64,000 nucleotides of DNA from Ryuthela nishihirai (lineage: Eukaryota; Arthropoda; Arachnida; Araneae; Heptathelidae), in contig JAWZYU010000020.1 in the NCBI GenBank assembly GCA_038380435.1, positions 39,464,307-39,528,306 on the forward strand, given 5' to 3'. Of this stretch, positions 1 to 10,456 are shown piece by piece. Under the pieces are notes generated by a model. That model had not been told where the DNA came from, searched no databases, and saw nothing but the letters and a program-made list of their open reading frames with translations. A program made the position numbers and the translations under genes. Positions within the stretch are counted from its first letter, which is position 1, and each line of letters begins with the position of its first letter.

Positions 1-480
1 AAATAAAGGAGGCAAGTAACTAGATCGAGGAAGAAAATATAAAAGGGGGCTAATAACCAGATTTGGTAGAAAAAAATAGGGGGGCATGTGACTGGATTGA
101 TGTAGAAAAATAGTGGGGCCACGTGACTGGATCGAGGTAGGAAAAAAAATAAAGGAGGCGAGTAAATGGATCGAGGAAGAAAATATAAAATGGGGCTAAT
201 GACCAGATCTTGTAGAAAAAATAAAAGGGCCACGTGACTGCATCGACATAGGAAAAAAAAATACAGACGGCAAGTGACTGGATCGAGGAAGAAAAATATA
301 AAAGAGGACTAATGGCCAGTTCTAGTAGAAAAAAATAGGGGGCCACGTGACTTGATCGAGATAGGAAGAAAATAAAGCAGACAAGTGATTGAATCGAGGT
401 AGGAAAATAAAACATGTAGGAAGCAAGTAACTGAATCGCCGTTCTAGTACCTCTATTTTCTCTGTTCTCTGTTTTCACTG
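1..480. repeat. Diverged minisatellite, ~110-148 bp unit
   Basis: Four imperfect units begin near 1, 149, 262 and 369. Each has a core like ggcaagtgactggatcgagg followed by A-rich sequence, and intervening pieces repeat ggccacgtgactggatcgag. The minus strand is open through the whole block only because the repeat is purine-rich on plus; I do not regard that as coding. The array may continue beyond the window start. Confidence 0.75.
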
Positions 481-558
481 TCTTTAAAAATTTCTTGAAA
501 AATACGTTTAATTGCTTAAGTTTAATATGTTTTCAGCCCCATTTTAGTTATTAGTATT

Positions 559-631
559 GCCCAGATAGCTCAGTCGGTAGAGCGTTAGGCTTTTAACCTA
601 ACGGTCCAGGGTTCGAGTCCCTGTTCGGGCG
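559..631 (+). tRNA. tRNA-Lys (anticodon TTT)
   Basis: A cloverleaf can be folded: acceptor 559-565 with 624-630, D arm 568-583, anticodon arm 585-601 with a perfect 5-bp stem TTAGG/CCTAA and loop CTTTTAA (anticodon TTT at 592-594), T arm 607-623 with loop TTCGAGT, and discriminator G631. The A and B box regions are intact. A run of eight T at 635-642 is a good Pol III terminator. The acceptor stem has one A-C mismatch and one G-T pair, so reduced activity or a young pseudogene is possible. The anticodon stem differs from the common metazoan Lys(UUU) version but is fully paired, which argues for a functional lineage-specific gene. It decodes AAA in cytosolic translation. Confidence 0.85.
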
Positions 632-634
632 ACG

Positions 635-642
635 TTTTTTTT
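635..642 (+). terminator. Pol III T-run terminator of tRNA-Lys
   Basis: Eight consecutive T residues start four bases after the tRNA 3' end. This is the expected position and strength of a metazoan Pol III terminator. A SINE-B copy begins at the next base. Confidence 0.75.
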
Positions 643-860
643 AGCCGTCCCGTAGCCGAGTGGTTAGCGCGCTTGACTACTGATCTACGGGACCTGGGTT
701 CGAGCCCCGGGTAAGGCATGGATGTTCGTGTTGTTTTTCTGCTGAGGTCCTGCCATCCTCTCAGACCCTTCTGCTATAGCATATATAAACTGACAGGCTC
801 CTGTCAGACCTCTGTGGCAAGCAGCTGCTTGAGGGGGTATTTATTTTTTTATTTATTATT
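643..860 (+). mobile_element. SINE-B copy 1, full length
   Basis: The tRNA-like head spans about 643-718, with A-box-like tagccgagtggttagcgc and B-box ggttcgagccc. The body includes gctgaggtcctgccatcctc, and the 3' end is gcagctgcttgagggggtat followed by a T/A-rich tail to about 860. The same sequence recurs at 10977, 29449(-), 36436, 52891(-) and 55949(-). It starts immediately after the tRNA-Lys terminator T-run. The family is tRNA-derived and depends on LINE reverse transcriptase. Confidence 0.9.
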
Positions 861-1305
861 CTCAAGTTGGGAGGGGATGCACAATCCACTTGGCTCCATC
901 CCTAGATTTAAACCTGGAATTATGCAGCTGGAATATCAAACAAGAGCATCGGTCATATTAAAACTTTTCTTGAAAACTTGATCTGAAAAAATTAAGATTA
1001 CACAATCTTCTAAAAACCGATATTTTCGTTCGCGATTCGATTCAACATTTAATAGGCTGACAAATTGTTACCAATGACAACACTGTTGTTAGGAATTCCT
1101 GGTTTTACAACAGAACTTAAACGAATATTTAAACGAATATTGTTAAAAATCAAGATTTAGAAAGATCCGGTTGAAATCTTTTTGCTGGTGATATCCAGTG
1201 ACTTTTTTTTTCACGTGAAGCTTAATTTTTGGATTTGCAGAGATTCAAATATTGATTATAAAAACAACATAACTTTTAGGTAGGTGGAGTAGGGAGGACG
1301 TGAGC
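861..1305. other. Unannotated AT-rich spacer
   Basis: I see no gene, RNA or clear repeat between SINE-B copy 1 and the next SINE-A. The short open frame at 718-981 is mostly SINE-B sequence. Confidence 0.6.
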
Positions 1306-2082
1306 GTGTTGTGGTTGGCTTATCCGGTATCTCGTCATGCTCGTAATCTGTAGTTCCCAGGTTCGAGTTCCACCAGGGACAGCGTTAATATTTATCTCTC
1401 CTAACCGAGACCCTGCTCTCAGTGAGAAAGGGGACACCAGTGGGCTTGAAAAATTAGCCGTCCGTAGGATGGGACGTTAAACCATGTCTCCATGTGCAGG
1501 AAATGCATGTTAAAGAATAACATGGATGTCATGGGAGGGAATATCATCTGTCACCTAACAGCTATTCAGCGAGTCCTCTTCCCTTCAACATTTTCTGAGC
1601 CTTTGGGGTCCTTGCGACCTGGCCATTTAGCCCATTGTGTGCAAAACAGTGGCTCTCATAGATTTTTGGGTTGTTTTAACTCTGAGCCGCACTTTTTTGC
1701 ACACCATGGGCTAAATGGCCAGGTCACATGGATCCCGAAGGCTCAGAGAAGGTTGGGGGAGGGGACCCACTGGAACAGCTGTTGGGAGACAGATGGTAGC
1801 TTCCCGTCAAGGCCATCCAGCGTGTTCTTTAACGTGCACAGGGTATGGCTCTTCCGCACACGGGGTTACGGCTTAACGTCCCATCCGACGGACGGCGGCC
1901 TTTCCAAGCCCATCGGTGTCCCTTACTGACCGTGTGAAGGGCGGGGAATTTTTGCGGAGATAAATCTCAACGCTGACCCAGCTGGTACTCGAACCTGGGA
2001 ACTACAGATTACGAGCCTGGCGCGCTACTGACTGAGCCACTCCCGCCCCACTCTCATAGATAAAACAACATAACCAAACCTT
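1306..2082 (+). mobile_element. Old SINE-A host copy, split by a nested SINE-A
   Basis: A diverged SINE-A runs from about 1306 to 1652. It has ctcgtaatctgtagttccca and ggttcgagttcc in the head, then the body. Its last bases resume after the inserted element at 2062-2082 (taaaacaacataaccaaacc). Divergence from the consensus is far greater than in the inserted copy, so the order of events is clear. Confidence 0.85.
1653..2061 (-). mobile_element. SINE-A nested in older SINE-A, with TSD
   Basis: The element occupies about 1664-2050, tail first on the plus strand and therefore minus. It is flanked by perfect 11-bp direct repeats ctctcatagat at 1653-1663 and 2051-2061. The insertion interrupts the tail of the older copy. 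Reading frames through it are SINE shadows. Confidence 0.92.
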
Positions 2083-2367
2083 GAAAAACAGCCCTTGAGG
2101 TTCGGATTTTAACCAACAATGTCATTTTGCTCGATGATAGTTAGGGCCCCTGCATTGGCACATCAAAGTAACCACTAAATGGAATCTGATATTGCTAAGT
2201 TTTTGCTTCACAATGTGCATAAAACAGATTCCAAGAATACATTAGTGATTAACTGTTCTGAACCTTTTTACATGATACCGTTTAAAAATGATACAATAAT
2301 TGGTTGGTCTGAGTCTTGCTTAAATGTCTCTTCAAGTACTAAATTAATCTCAGTACTAAATTATACA

Positions 2368-2605
2368 AGAAAATGTCCTGTAGATAAGAAACGCTTGAAA
2401 AAATGAGTTGAAAAAAATAATGGTTGTCCTGACTGGGATTCGAGCGTCCTGTAGACAAGGTCTCCCAGAAGCATGTGGGGAGTCATAATCACTAGACCAC
2501 CGATGATATTGCCGTTATGTGATAGTAACGAAAACCACTTTTTTTCAATTCTTTATTTCAAGTGTCTCTTGTCTACAGGACGTTTTCCTGTGATAATGTT
2601 TTACG
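2368..2605. repeat. tRNA-Glu-like repeat flanked by inverted tails
   Basis: On the minus strand 2510 to 2424 resembles a tRNA-Glu gene: ggtctagtgattatgact at the 5' end and ctcgaatcccagtcaggac at the 3' end. Its ~60-bp tail (2427 down to 2368, containing tcctgtag and cttgaaa) has an inverted counterpart at about 2528-2600. This may be two SINE copies in opposite orientation or one palindromic element. The cloverleaf is not preserved well enough to call a tRNA gene. Confidence 0.55.
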
Positions 2606-2751
2606 GAATTATTTACATAACGCTGTGAGCCTGAGTAATAAATATTACTACCATCAAAATGTGGCAGCTTGGCTACCTAATTCCTGATAATAGATGGCGC
2701 CACTGATGAATCAACAGGAATGCTTATATGTCACTTTGTTGAAGTAATGGT

Positions 2752-2880
2752 CAGTTCCTCAATGGTCTAGTGGTTATGATGCCCGGCATGCTTTTTTTTT
2801 AATGAGACCTGCTTTCGATTAACAGTCAGGGAAACCATTTTTTTTTCAACTCGTTATTTCAAGTATATCTACATATTCAT
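2752..2880 (+). repeat. tRNA-Glu-like SINE copy
   Basis: The head ttcctcaatggtctagtggt (about 2754-2773) and the end cagtcagggaa match a tRNA-Glu outline. The middle is disrupted by a run of nine T. It is followed by the same tail type as at 2528 (ttttttttcaactcgttatt). It is a third member of this minor family and not a functional tRNA. Confidence 0.5.
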
Positions 2881-3218
2881 ATCTTTAATACAATAATACA
2901 CGAAAGAAAGGTAAAGAAGGGAAATAGTAATAGTTTTCCAATCTTGAAACTAAGAGGTTGACGATCTGCCCGTGTAGGAATCAAAAGATTCTACTACTGA
3001 ACACTTTCTAGTGGGAGTGTCTACCCTGTGGTATTATTTAAAACTAGGGAGAAAAACATAGCTAGCATTTAATGTAATCTTCCAAATTCTGATTACATAT
3101 ATATATTTTAAGCATAAAGATCTCCGAATAATATTGCAGAGAAACGAAAATGAACCGTTCAGAATTGTGGTGTTTCAATTATCGGTTATCCTACACTCAT
3201 CGTTGCCAAGGAGGTATA
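2881..3218. other. Unannotated AT-rich spacer
   Basis: No open frame, RNA or repeat that I can support. Confidence 0.5.
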
Positions 3219-3598
3219 GGTGGGGGTGGCTCAGTCGGTTAGCGGGCCAGACTCGTAATCTGCAATTCCCAGGTTCTAGTCACCCCTGAGCCAGCGTTGA
3301 CATTTATCTCCGCAAAATTCCCCACCCTGCCCTCGGTCAGCCGGGAACACCTATGGGCTTGGAAAGACCACCATTCATAGGAAGAGGCTATAAGCCGTTC
3401 TCCACCTGAGGAAGAGCCATTACACTGTGTACATGAAAGAACACGCTGGATGGCATTGACGGTACGACACCATCTGTCTCCCAACAGCTGTCTAGTGGTC
3501 CCTATAACCTTCTCTGCGCCTTCGGGGTCCTTGTGACCTAGCTATTTAGCCCATTTTGTGCAAAAAATGTGCCGCTCAGAGGTCAAACTATCCAACCC
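3219..3598 (+). mobile_element. SINE-A copy
   Basis: The head ggtgggggtggctcagtcgg starts at 3219, the anticodon-loop segment actcgtaatctgc follows, and the tail gtgccgctcagaggtcaaac reaches about 3598. It is moderately diverged. No clear TSD was found. Confidence 0.88.
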
Positions 3599-3834
3599 AT
3601 CGGTCACTAACAACACGGAAAATATTTATTGTAATGATTGCTGTGAGAGATTTTAATTCTTGTAACTTAATTGCTGTAGATAGCTATACGCAAACTGATG
3701 ACATTCATTTCCATGTGTAATAGACCGAAAAAAATTATTCTCTTCTGATTAGAGAATGTAAGGTCTCCTATTAATTTCTGATGATTTCTGTTTCTCAGGA
3801 TGTGTTTTTAATCGTTCAAGTGTGTCCAAATTCA

Positions 3835-4545
3835 ATTACCGTTTCATAAAATCGTAATTAATTTCAAATGCTTTTGATAAGGTCGTAATTATACAATTAA
3901 TTTTAGACGTTTTTTTCAAGGTCGCAACTAATTTTAAAAGCTTTTCATAAGCTCGCAATTAATTTTAAACGTTTTTAACAAGGTAGTAATTAATTTAAAA
4001 TGATTTTCATAAGGTTGCAATTAATTTAAAATGATTTTCATAAGGTTGAAGTCAATTTTAAACGCTTTTCACAAGGCCACAATTAATTTTAAACGCTTTT
4101 TATAAGGTCGCAATTAAAATTAAACGTTTTTCATTAGGTCGCAATTAATTTTAAATGCCTTTTATAAGGGTGCAATTAATTTTAAACGCCTTTCATAAAG
4201 TCCAAATTAAAATTAAACGTTTTCCATCAGGTGGTAATTAATTAAGTGTCTTTTATAAGGGCGCAATTAATTTTAAACGCTTTTCATGTGGTCGCAATTA
4301 ATTTTAGCAGCGATTTAAAGGATCGCATTTCATTTAAAACGCTTTTAATTAGGTCGCAATTCATTTTAACAATTATTAACAGGATCGCAGTTCATTTTAA
4401 GAATCATTCACAGTGTCGCAATTCATCTCAACAACGATTAAGAGGGCAACAAATAATTTTAACAACCATTTCAGTGACCACGATTTATTGAAACGCCATC
4501 CAAAAAGCTGTCATTCATTTTAACAATCACTCAAAGTCCTGACGA
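3835..4545. repeat. Diverged minisatellite, 31-bp unit
   Basis: Units follow the pattern aaggtcgcaattaatttt, aaacg, ttttcat. I counted a 31-bp step in the units between about 3950 and 4040. More than 20 units are present, and the 3' ones (after about 4300) are the most diverged. The open frame at 4246-4491 lies within it and is not coding. Confidence 0.85.
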
Positions 4546-4613
4546 CCTCAGTTTATATTATCCACGAAAACTATTATCAGAAACAAACGAAAATAAAATT
4601 CGCTTGAATTTTG

Positions 4614-5041
4614 AATACTTATTGAGTTGGGTTGGGTTGTTTTACCTCTGAGCGGCACTTTTTTGCAACCATGGGCTAAATGGCCAGGTCACATGGACCC
4701 CGAAGGCTCAGAGAAGGTTGGGGGAGGGGACCCACTGGAACAGCTGTTGGGAGAACAGATGGTAGCCTCCCGTCAAGGCCATCCAGCGTGTTCTTTAACG
4801 TGCACAGGGTATGGCTCTATATCCGTGTGCTATATCGCACACGGGGCCACGGCTTAACGTTCCATCCGACGGACGGCGGCCTTTCCAAGCCCATCGGTGT
4901 CCCCTACTGACCGTGGGCAGGGAATTTTGCGGAGATAAATCTCAACGCTGGCTCAGCTGGGATTCGAACCTGGGAACTACAGATTACGAGCCTGGCACGC
5001 TACCGACTGTGCCATCCCCGCCCCTAATAATACTTATTGAG
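4614..5041 (-). mobile_element. SINE-A copy with perfect TSD
   Basis: The element at about 4627-5024 is in tail-first orientation. Direct repeats aatacttattgag lie at 4614-4626 and 5029-5041 (13 bp, identical). A short extra cgcacacgg-like duplication near 4820 disturbs the body. Confidence 0.93.
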
Positions 5042-6194
5042 AAGTAATATTAAGAAAATAGGTCAGTTTGAAACTCTTTATTTGTTCATTTATTCTTGTG
5101 GTGTACAGTTTATCGAAAGGCTCATGAAACTGGCGTAAACATGTAAATATAATATGCATTCTTCTCAATTTTCATTTATGTCCTCAACGACAGAAGACAA
5201 AAAAAAAACACCTTTGTTCTAAACATGTCAATTCAAATAGATGCCATTTTCCTTCATTATGGAACAAAAACCATTTATTTTAGATATTTGACTTTTTGAG
5301 ACATCCTCTCTGTAAATCTATTATTAAAAACTTCATTCCTTTTAAAAAATTCGCTGTAACTCTTTCTTCAGTGCAAACCAAAAATAACGATCTGAGTAGA
5401 AGATGACCAAAAATGAAAACAATGCTCTGCGACAACAAATTCACTCTCTTGAAGCGAAAGAACTGAAAGAAGAAAGAGTGAGAGGAAAGAATAGAAAAGG
5501 AAAGGATCTGTTAACTCGAAGAGTATGAGAGAAAAGAGAGGGAGAAAATGATGAACAAACTCCTGCGCCTCAAGCATGGTTTTTTACCGTCAACGCACTC
5601 TTACTGAAAGGAAAGAATAAAAAAAAAAACACAAGGGAAGAAATTCAAGAACCAACTAGCTAGGACGTTTTTTTTTTTCAGTTCTCAAACTTTTTTTTTT
5701 CTTGAATGCACTAGATTAAAAGCAACATTGCTTCAAGCAACACAGACTGACATATAGGTCACTGTGACGTAACACACACTGAGAACCTTTCAGAAACTAA
5801 GAGAAGAGAGCTTTCAATGTTTTCAAAAGATGAAAGAGAACTAGCAAGCTCAGCAAATCAACAGTTAACAATGCGATGTGCATTTCAGTGAACAAACATC
5901 CAGCTCATCTGTTACTATTTCCCTCTGTATTAGTTTTTTTCCCCTTATGATGGTGAAAGATAGAAAAAAAAATGTTTTATTTAGGATGTTAAATCTAGGG
6001 CAATCAGTCAATGCTTTAACAGAAAATCGAAAAAATGGGTGGTTGTTTTTTCTCCTCTTTCAGGAGGATTGGATGTTGTTGAGACAAAAAACATGAGTAA
6101 AAAGTATGAGATACTGAAATCTGGCTAAAATGTTGAGGGGTGATTTTATGTTAGTTTCCAATCGTTGACTATATTTGATATCAACGATTGGACC
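5042..6194. other. Unannotated spacer, AT-rich, poly-T runs
   Basis: Open frames at 5368-5577(-) and 5878-6096(+) are short, low-complexity and unlike any family I know. No RNA gene or element boundary is visible. Confidence 0.5.
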
Positions 6195-7110
6195 TGATTT
6201 ATTTGCGTAAGTGTTTGAATATTTACCTCTTTTTTAAGTTACCGAGTAATCGATTGAATATTTACTCTTTTTAAGGTACTGAGCAATCGGTTGAATACTT
6301 GCCTCTTTTAAAGTTACAGAGAAGTCGATTGAGTATTTACCTCTTTTTAAATTGCTGAACAATCGATTGAATATTTACCTCTTTTTAAGTAGCAATTTAG
6401 GTAGCGATCGATTGAATATTATCTCTTTTTTTAAGTTACTGAGTAATCGATTGAATATTTACTCTTTTTAAGGTACTAAGCAATCGATTGAATACTTAAC
6501 TCTTTTAAAGTTACGGGGCAATTGATTGAATACTTATCTCTTTTAAAGTTACGGAGCAATCGATTGAATATTTATCTCTTTTTAAATTACTGAACAATCG
6601 ATTGAATATTTATCTCTTTTTAAGTAGCAATTTAGGCAGCGATCGATTGAATGTTTGAGGTTAGCCCTCTTTTTTTAAGTTAGTGAGCAATCGATTAAAT
6701 ATTTACCATTTTTTAGCCACTGAATTAACTGATTGAATATTTAACTCTTTCTATGTTACTAAACAACCTTTTCGATATTTATTTCTTTGTGAATTACTAA
6801 ATTACTCTTCGAATATTTAGTTCTTTTTGAGTTGTTAGGTAGCCGATTGAATACTTAGCTGGTTTTCGCTTACGGAATAAACGACTGAATATTTAGCTCT
6901 TTTTCCAAGTTGTTAAACAACCGATTGAACATTTATCTCTTTCTGAATTTCTTAAATTATCCATTGAATATTTACCTCTCTTTATAACTTAACAACCATT
7001 TGAATATTTAGCTCTTTTTAGAATGAATAATCTCTTGACTATTTAGGTATTTTTTTGAACTATTGATATACAATTGAATAGTCAGTTCTTTTAGAGTTGC
7101 TGAGTTGCTG
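6195..7110. repeat. Diverged minisatellite, ~37-bp unit
   Basis: The unit is roughly aatcgattgaatatttacct followed by ctttttaagttactgagc. About 22 units are present, and the 3' units are progressively diverged. A 37-bp step is directly visible between 6249 and 6286. Two further units appear at about 8703-8768, beyond a MITE and a SINE. Confidence 0.85.
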
Positions 7111-7387
7111 ATCGACAGAGTAATAGTTAACAGCCTACATGACGTAGACATAACTAATTTCCGATTGATTCAGAGCATAGTTGCATAAACTATTTCATTT
7201 GTGATCCCTTTAACATTGTTTATTTAAACGTAACAGTGCTTGATTGAAAAATCACGTATAGTCAAAATTACCTTGAAAAATCCCTTAAGTCGCCCATAAA
7301 GTATAATATACATGGTTTAGTGTATTCCACCCTGTATATTAATATATATAAATGTATAATGTGTAATGTACAATGCATAATAAAAAG
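7111..7387. other. Unannotated AT-rich spacer
   Basis: Nothing supported in this short stretch. Confidence 0.4.
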
Positions 7388-7609
7388 TACAGTTGCTCAA
7401 AAAAATATCCGAACACTATGGTTCGGATATTTTACAGAATTCAGAAAAAATATCTGGCAACGATTTTTTAGAAATTAGTGATCTGGCAACCTTCGTGTAC
7501 AGTACACGAAGGTTGCCAGATCACTAATTTCTAAAAAAATCGTTGCCAGATTTTTTCCCTGAATTTTGAAATCAATCATAGTGTTCGGATATTTTTATGA
7601 GCGATTGTA
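7388..7609. mobile_element. Palindromic Tc1/mariner-type MITE
   Basis: The element spans 7390-7607 and is flanked by TA on both sides. The termini begin cagttgctcaaaaaaatatc and end as the near reverse complement. The whole element is a long inverted repeat: the arm with gatctggcaaccttcgtgta meets its complement near 7504. It encodes no transposase. A half copy lies at about 16151-16266. The TA target and cagt..gctcaaaaa terminus are typical of Tc1/mariner. Confidence 0.85.
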
Positions 7610-8207
7610 CATATGCAAAAAAGAATTTCACAGTATTTTTAAATACTTAAGAAAAAAGGAGACGGAAGAATGAAAGAATAAATAAGGAAGATTTTGAAAC
7701 AATTCCTAAAACGGTTAAGCCAGGTTTGACTTTGAATTCCTTCTCATCAGAAGGCTTTCCCTCTTTGGGGGGAGGTTTGAACCATAAAGATAGGTTTGAA
7801 CAGCTCACAGAGGTTAAGAGCTTTTTTTCGCAAAGTGTTGCCATCGAAAGGTACACGTTTACGGTTCATGTCTTCTAGCTATATGTTTAATGCCTTTTCA
7901 GTCTTCACTAACTTATCACGCACTTGGCTCGTCAACTTCGCAGTTATTGGAGCACTTCAGGCCCAGCTTGACGAATTTCTCTCGAATCTTGATAGCACGG
8001 ATGCTAGATTCGTTGCGGCCATATTTATTCACTGCTCAATAAGTCCAACAGAGCCAGTTTTTCCACCAGCGTTAGAACAGATCTCTATTTCTTCGATTGA
8101 GTACTAGATGAAGCAATTGGCTTGCCTTTAGGGCCATGCCATACGAAAACACATATCTTGAAACGCCAGAATTGCACTCAGATGGGCTAGATGTTCATCA
8201 CACTGTG
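7610..8207. other. Unrecognised region with a 103-aa open frame
   Basis: An open frame at 7796-8107 (+) is the longest in this stretch. Its product has no domain I recognise, and the opposite strand is also partly open. It could be part of an unknown repeat or exon; I cannot choose. Confidence 0.3.
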
Positions 8208-8613
8208 AGACACTGAGGGTTGGGTTGTTTTACCTCTGAGCGGTACTTTTTGCACACCATGGGCTAAATGGCCAGGTCACATGGACCCCGAAGGCTCAGA
8301 GAAGGTTGGGGGAGGGGACCCACTGGAACAGCTGTTGGGAGACAGATAGTAGCCTCCCGTCAAGGCCATCCAGTGTGTTCTTTAACGTGCACAGGGTATG
8401 GCTCTCCCGCACACGAGACCACGGCTTAACGTCCCATCCGACGGACGGCGGCTTTTCCAAGCACATCGGTGTCCCCTACTGACCGTGGGCAGGGCGGGGA
8501 ATTTTGCGGAGATAAATCTCAACGCTGACCCAACTGGGACTCGAACCTGGGAACTACAGATTACGAGCCTGGCGCGCTACCGACTGAGCCACCCCCGCCC
8601 CAGACACTGAGGG
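8208..8613 (-). mobile_element. SINE-A copy with perfect TSD
   Basis: The element at 8220-8601 is in tail-first orientation. Direct repeats agacactgaggg lie at 8208-8219 and 8602-8613 (12 bp, identical). It is close to the family consensus, so a recent insertion. Confidence 0.94.
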
Positions 8614-8699
8614 AACAGCAGATTCAAATCTCAACTCACTCTGACTCGGCGACCGCTGAAGTGAATGCGAATAGAACCACTCTCCATTCCATTCAGTCA

Positions 8700-8770
8700 G
8701 ACAGTGAACAGATTAGATATTTATCTCTTTTACATCATTGAGTAGCCAATTGAATACTTATCTACTTTAA
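8700..8770. repeat. Outlying units of the 37-bp minisatellite
   Basis: The segment gatatttatctcttttacat ... gaatacttatctactttaa resembles two units of the 6195-7110 array. Confidence 0.55.
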
Positions 8771-9882
8771 TTTTATATAAAACAATTCCGGAATTTTTTT
8801 CATAAATACTGTCAGTAATTTACAATTAGTAGGTAAATTGTAATGTAATTAGTTGATATCAAAGTGGGGAATATTAGATTTTCTGGTGGTTCAGGTATTG
8901 AGTTGCAATAATTTAAATGTGCTTAAAAAATAAATAGGCAGTTTGGTAAAGATTATTTAAAAGTTTACAATTAAAATTGCAGTAATAAAAGCGAATGATG
9001 ATTTTAACTATAATTGAAATGCCTAGCTTTAAAATGAGGTATCATGAAATTTCATCAAATTAAATAAGTGTTTATGTTTAACTTAAACTATGATCTCCAA
9101 TTGCTAAACATCAATGTAACAGAAGATTTTATGACTTTAAAATATATTTTGTCACTAAAATAATGTACAATTTTGTGCGTGATTTTTAACACATGATCGT
9201 AAAGAGATCATATCAGAACAAACTAAAACGGCTAAAACAAACTTTTTAGAATTTTTAGTTTAAAAAAAATCAAAGAAATGCAGTATTATTTTTTAACCAG
9301 TTCTACTCTTTACAAGTAAGTTTAAATACCATAATCTGAATAAAGCTGTGAAGAAATAGAGTAGTCATTAGGAATAATTTATAACTTTTTTTAACATTCA
9401 TAACTTATTCAACTACAAAATATTTCAGATTTTTTCTCATTCAATTTAAGAAACCTTTCCGGAGATAAAAAATATTTTCATTTTTAAGGCAATGACTTTT
9501 TGTCGCTTGAAATACGCTTCAAAATTTTTAACAAGAGGATCCAGAATTTAAAAATCAAACGCGTGAATCATAGCCTATTCAGAAAGCATTTCTGAATGAA
9601 AAAACTTTTGACAGAGCAGGCAATATGTAGGAAACGGAAATTGTATGTAGTATATTTTACAATAAAAGAATTAACAAGGAAACTGGACTCTCAACTACCG
9701 CTGATTGCAGAACACCTTTGCACAATTTGCCATAATGTTTCCACTTAGATCTTCAATTGTTGGAGCTGATTTTTTCCAGATATAAATAATATTTAATTTG
9801 AATATAAAGTTGAAATATCATATAAGAGTTTCTGGAAGAAAAAATAATTTTACCATTGTCACTGGGCTCCTATCTTATATAT
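8771..9882. other. Unannotated AT-rich spacer
   Basis: Very A/T-rich sequence with no convincing open frame, RNA or repeat. Confidence 0.5.
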
Positions 9883-10233
9883 GCCGTCAACTCTCTCGAT
9901 TATCCCGGGGTCAGATTAACCGATTTGTGATTAACCGTGATAAACAATATAATAGTCTGCTTATATGTAAAGTTTTGGCCGTTTCTCGTCAAGAATTTTC
10001 TGGGATGTTTTGTGTTCCTAATAAGCTGTTATATTCGTGTTATTTTTTTACTTTTCAATAGCGTCTGTAGAACGCAAAATGTGTTCTTAAATACTGGATG
10101 AAATTTTAATTAAATAAGCTTATATTAAATCCATTTCGTACTACGTTTTAGTTAGTTTTGTTTTATCCATGATTTTGGGTTATCTGTTATTATTATCCTT
10201 CCGTCCATTTCATCGATTAATCTAGAGTTGATT
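9883..10233. mobile_element. Possible pogo-like MITE
   Basis: The left end ccgtcaactctctcgattat at 9884 and the right end ctagagttgattg (to 10233) form imperfect terminal inverted repeats of the tcaactct(c/a)gatta type seen in pogo/Tigger elements. The interior has no transposase. The open frame at 9798-10061 crosses the left end and is not meaningful. Confidence 0.4.
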
Positions 10234-10456
10234 GTATCTCCAGAGGGAGCGGTCACGCAAATGGTTATGTTTCATGTTTTCGAAAAAAAAACAATTAATA
10301 GGGAAGATTCTAACTTCCTTAAAATTCCTTCAGTTTAAAAATTATATTTAGCCCATTCATTTTCTAGTACTACGAATTCATTTTCATCTCCATAGATGCT
10401 TTTTTTTGCAAACACTGAATCCTCAGACAATGGTTGTAAAGAGAACTTAATATCTG

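Noticed and set aside
50..478. 142-codon minus-strand frame rich in Phe, Tyr and Ser
   Set aside because: It lies wholly in a purine-rich minisatellite; the repeat composition explains the open frame.
1340..1380. tRNA gene suggested by tRNA-like boxes (here and at each SINE head)
   Set aside because: Cloverleaf stems do not close, and the sequence continues into SINE bodies; these are tRNA-derived SINE heads.
2754..2835. Functional tRNA-Glu
   Set aside because: A T-run disrupts the middle and the anticodon arm cannot be formed.
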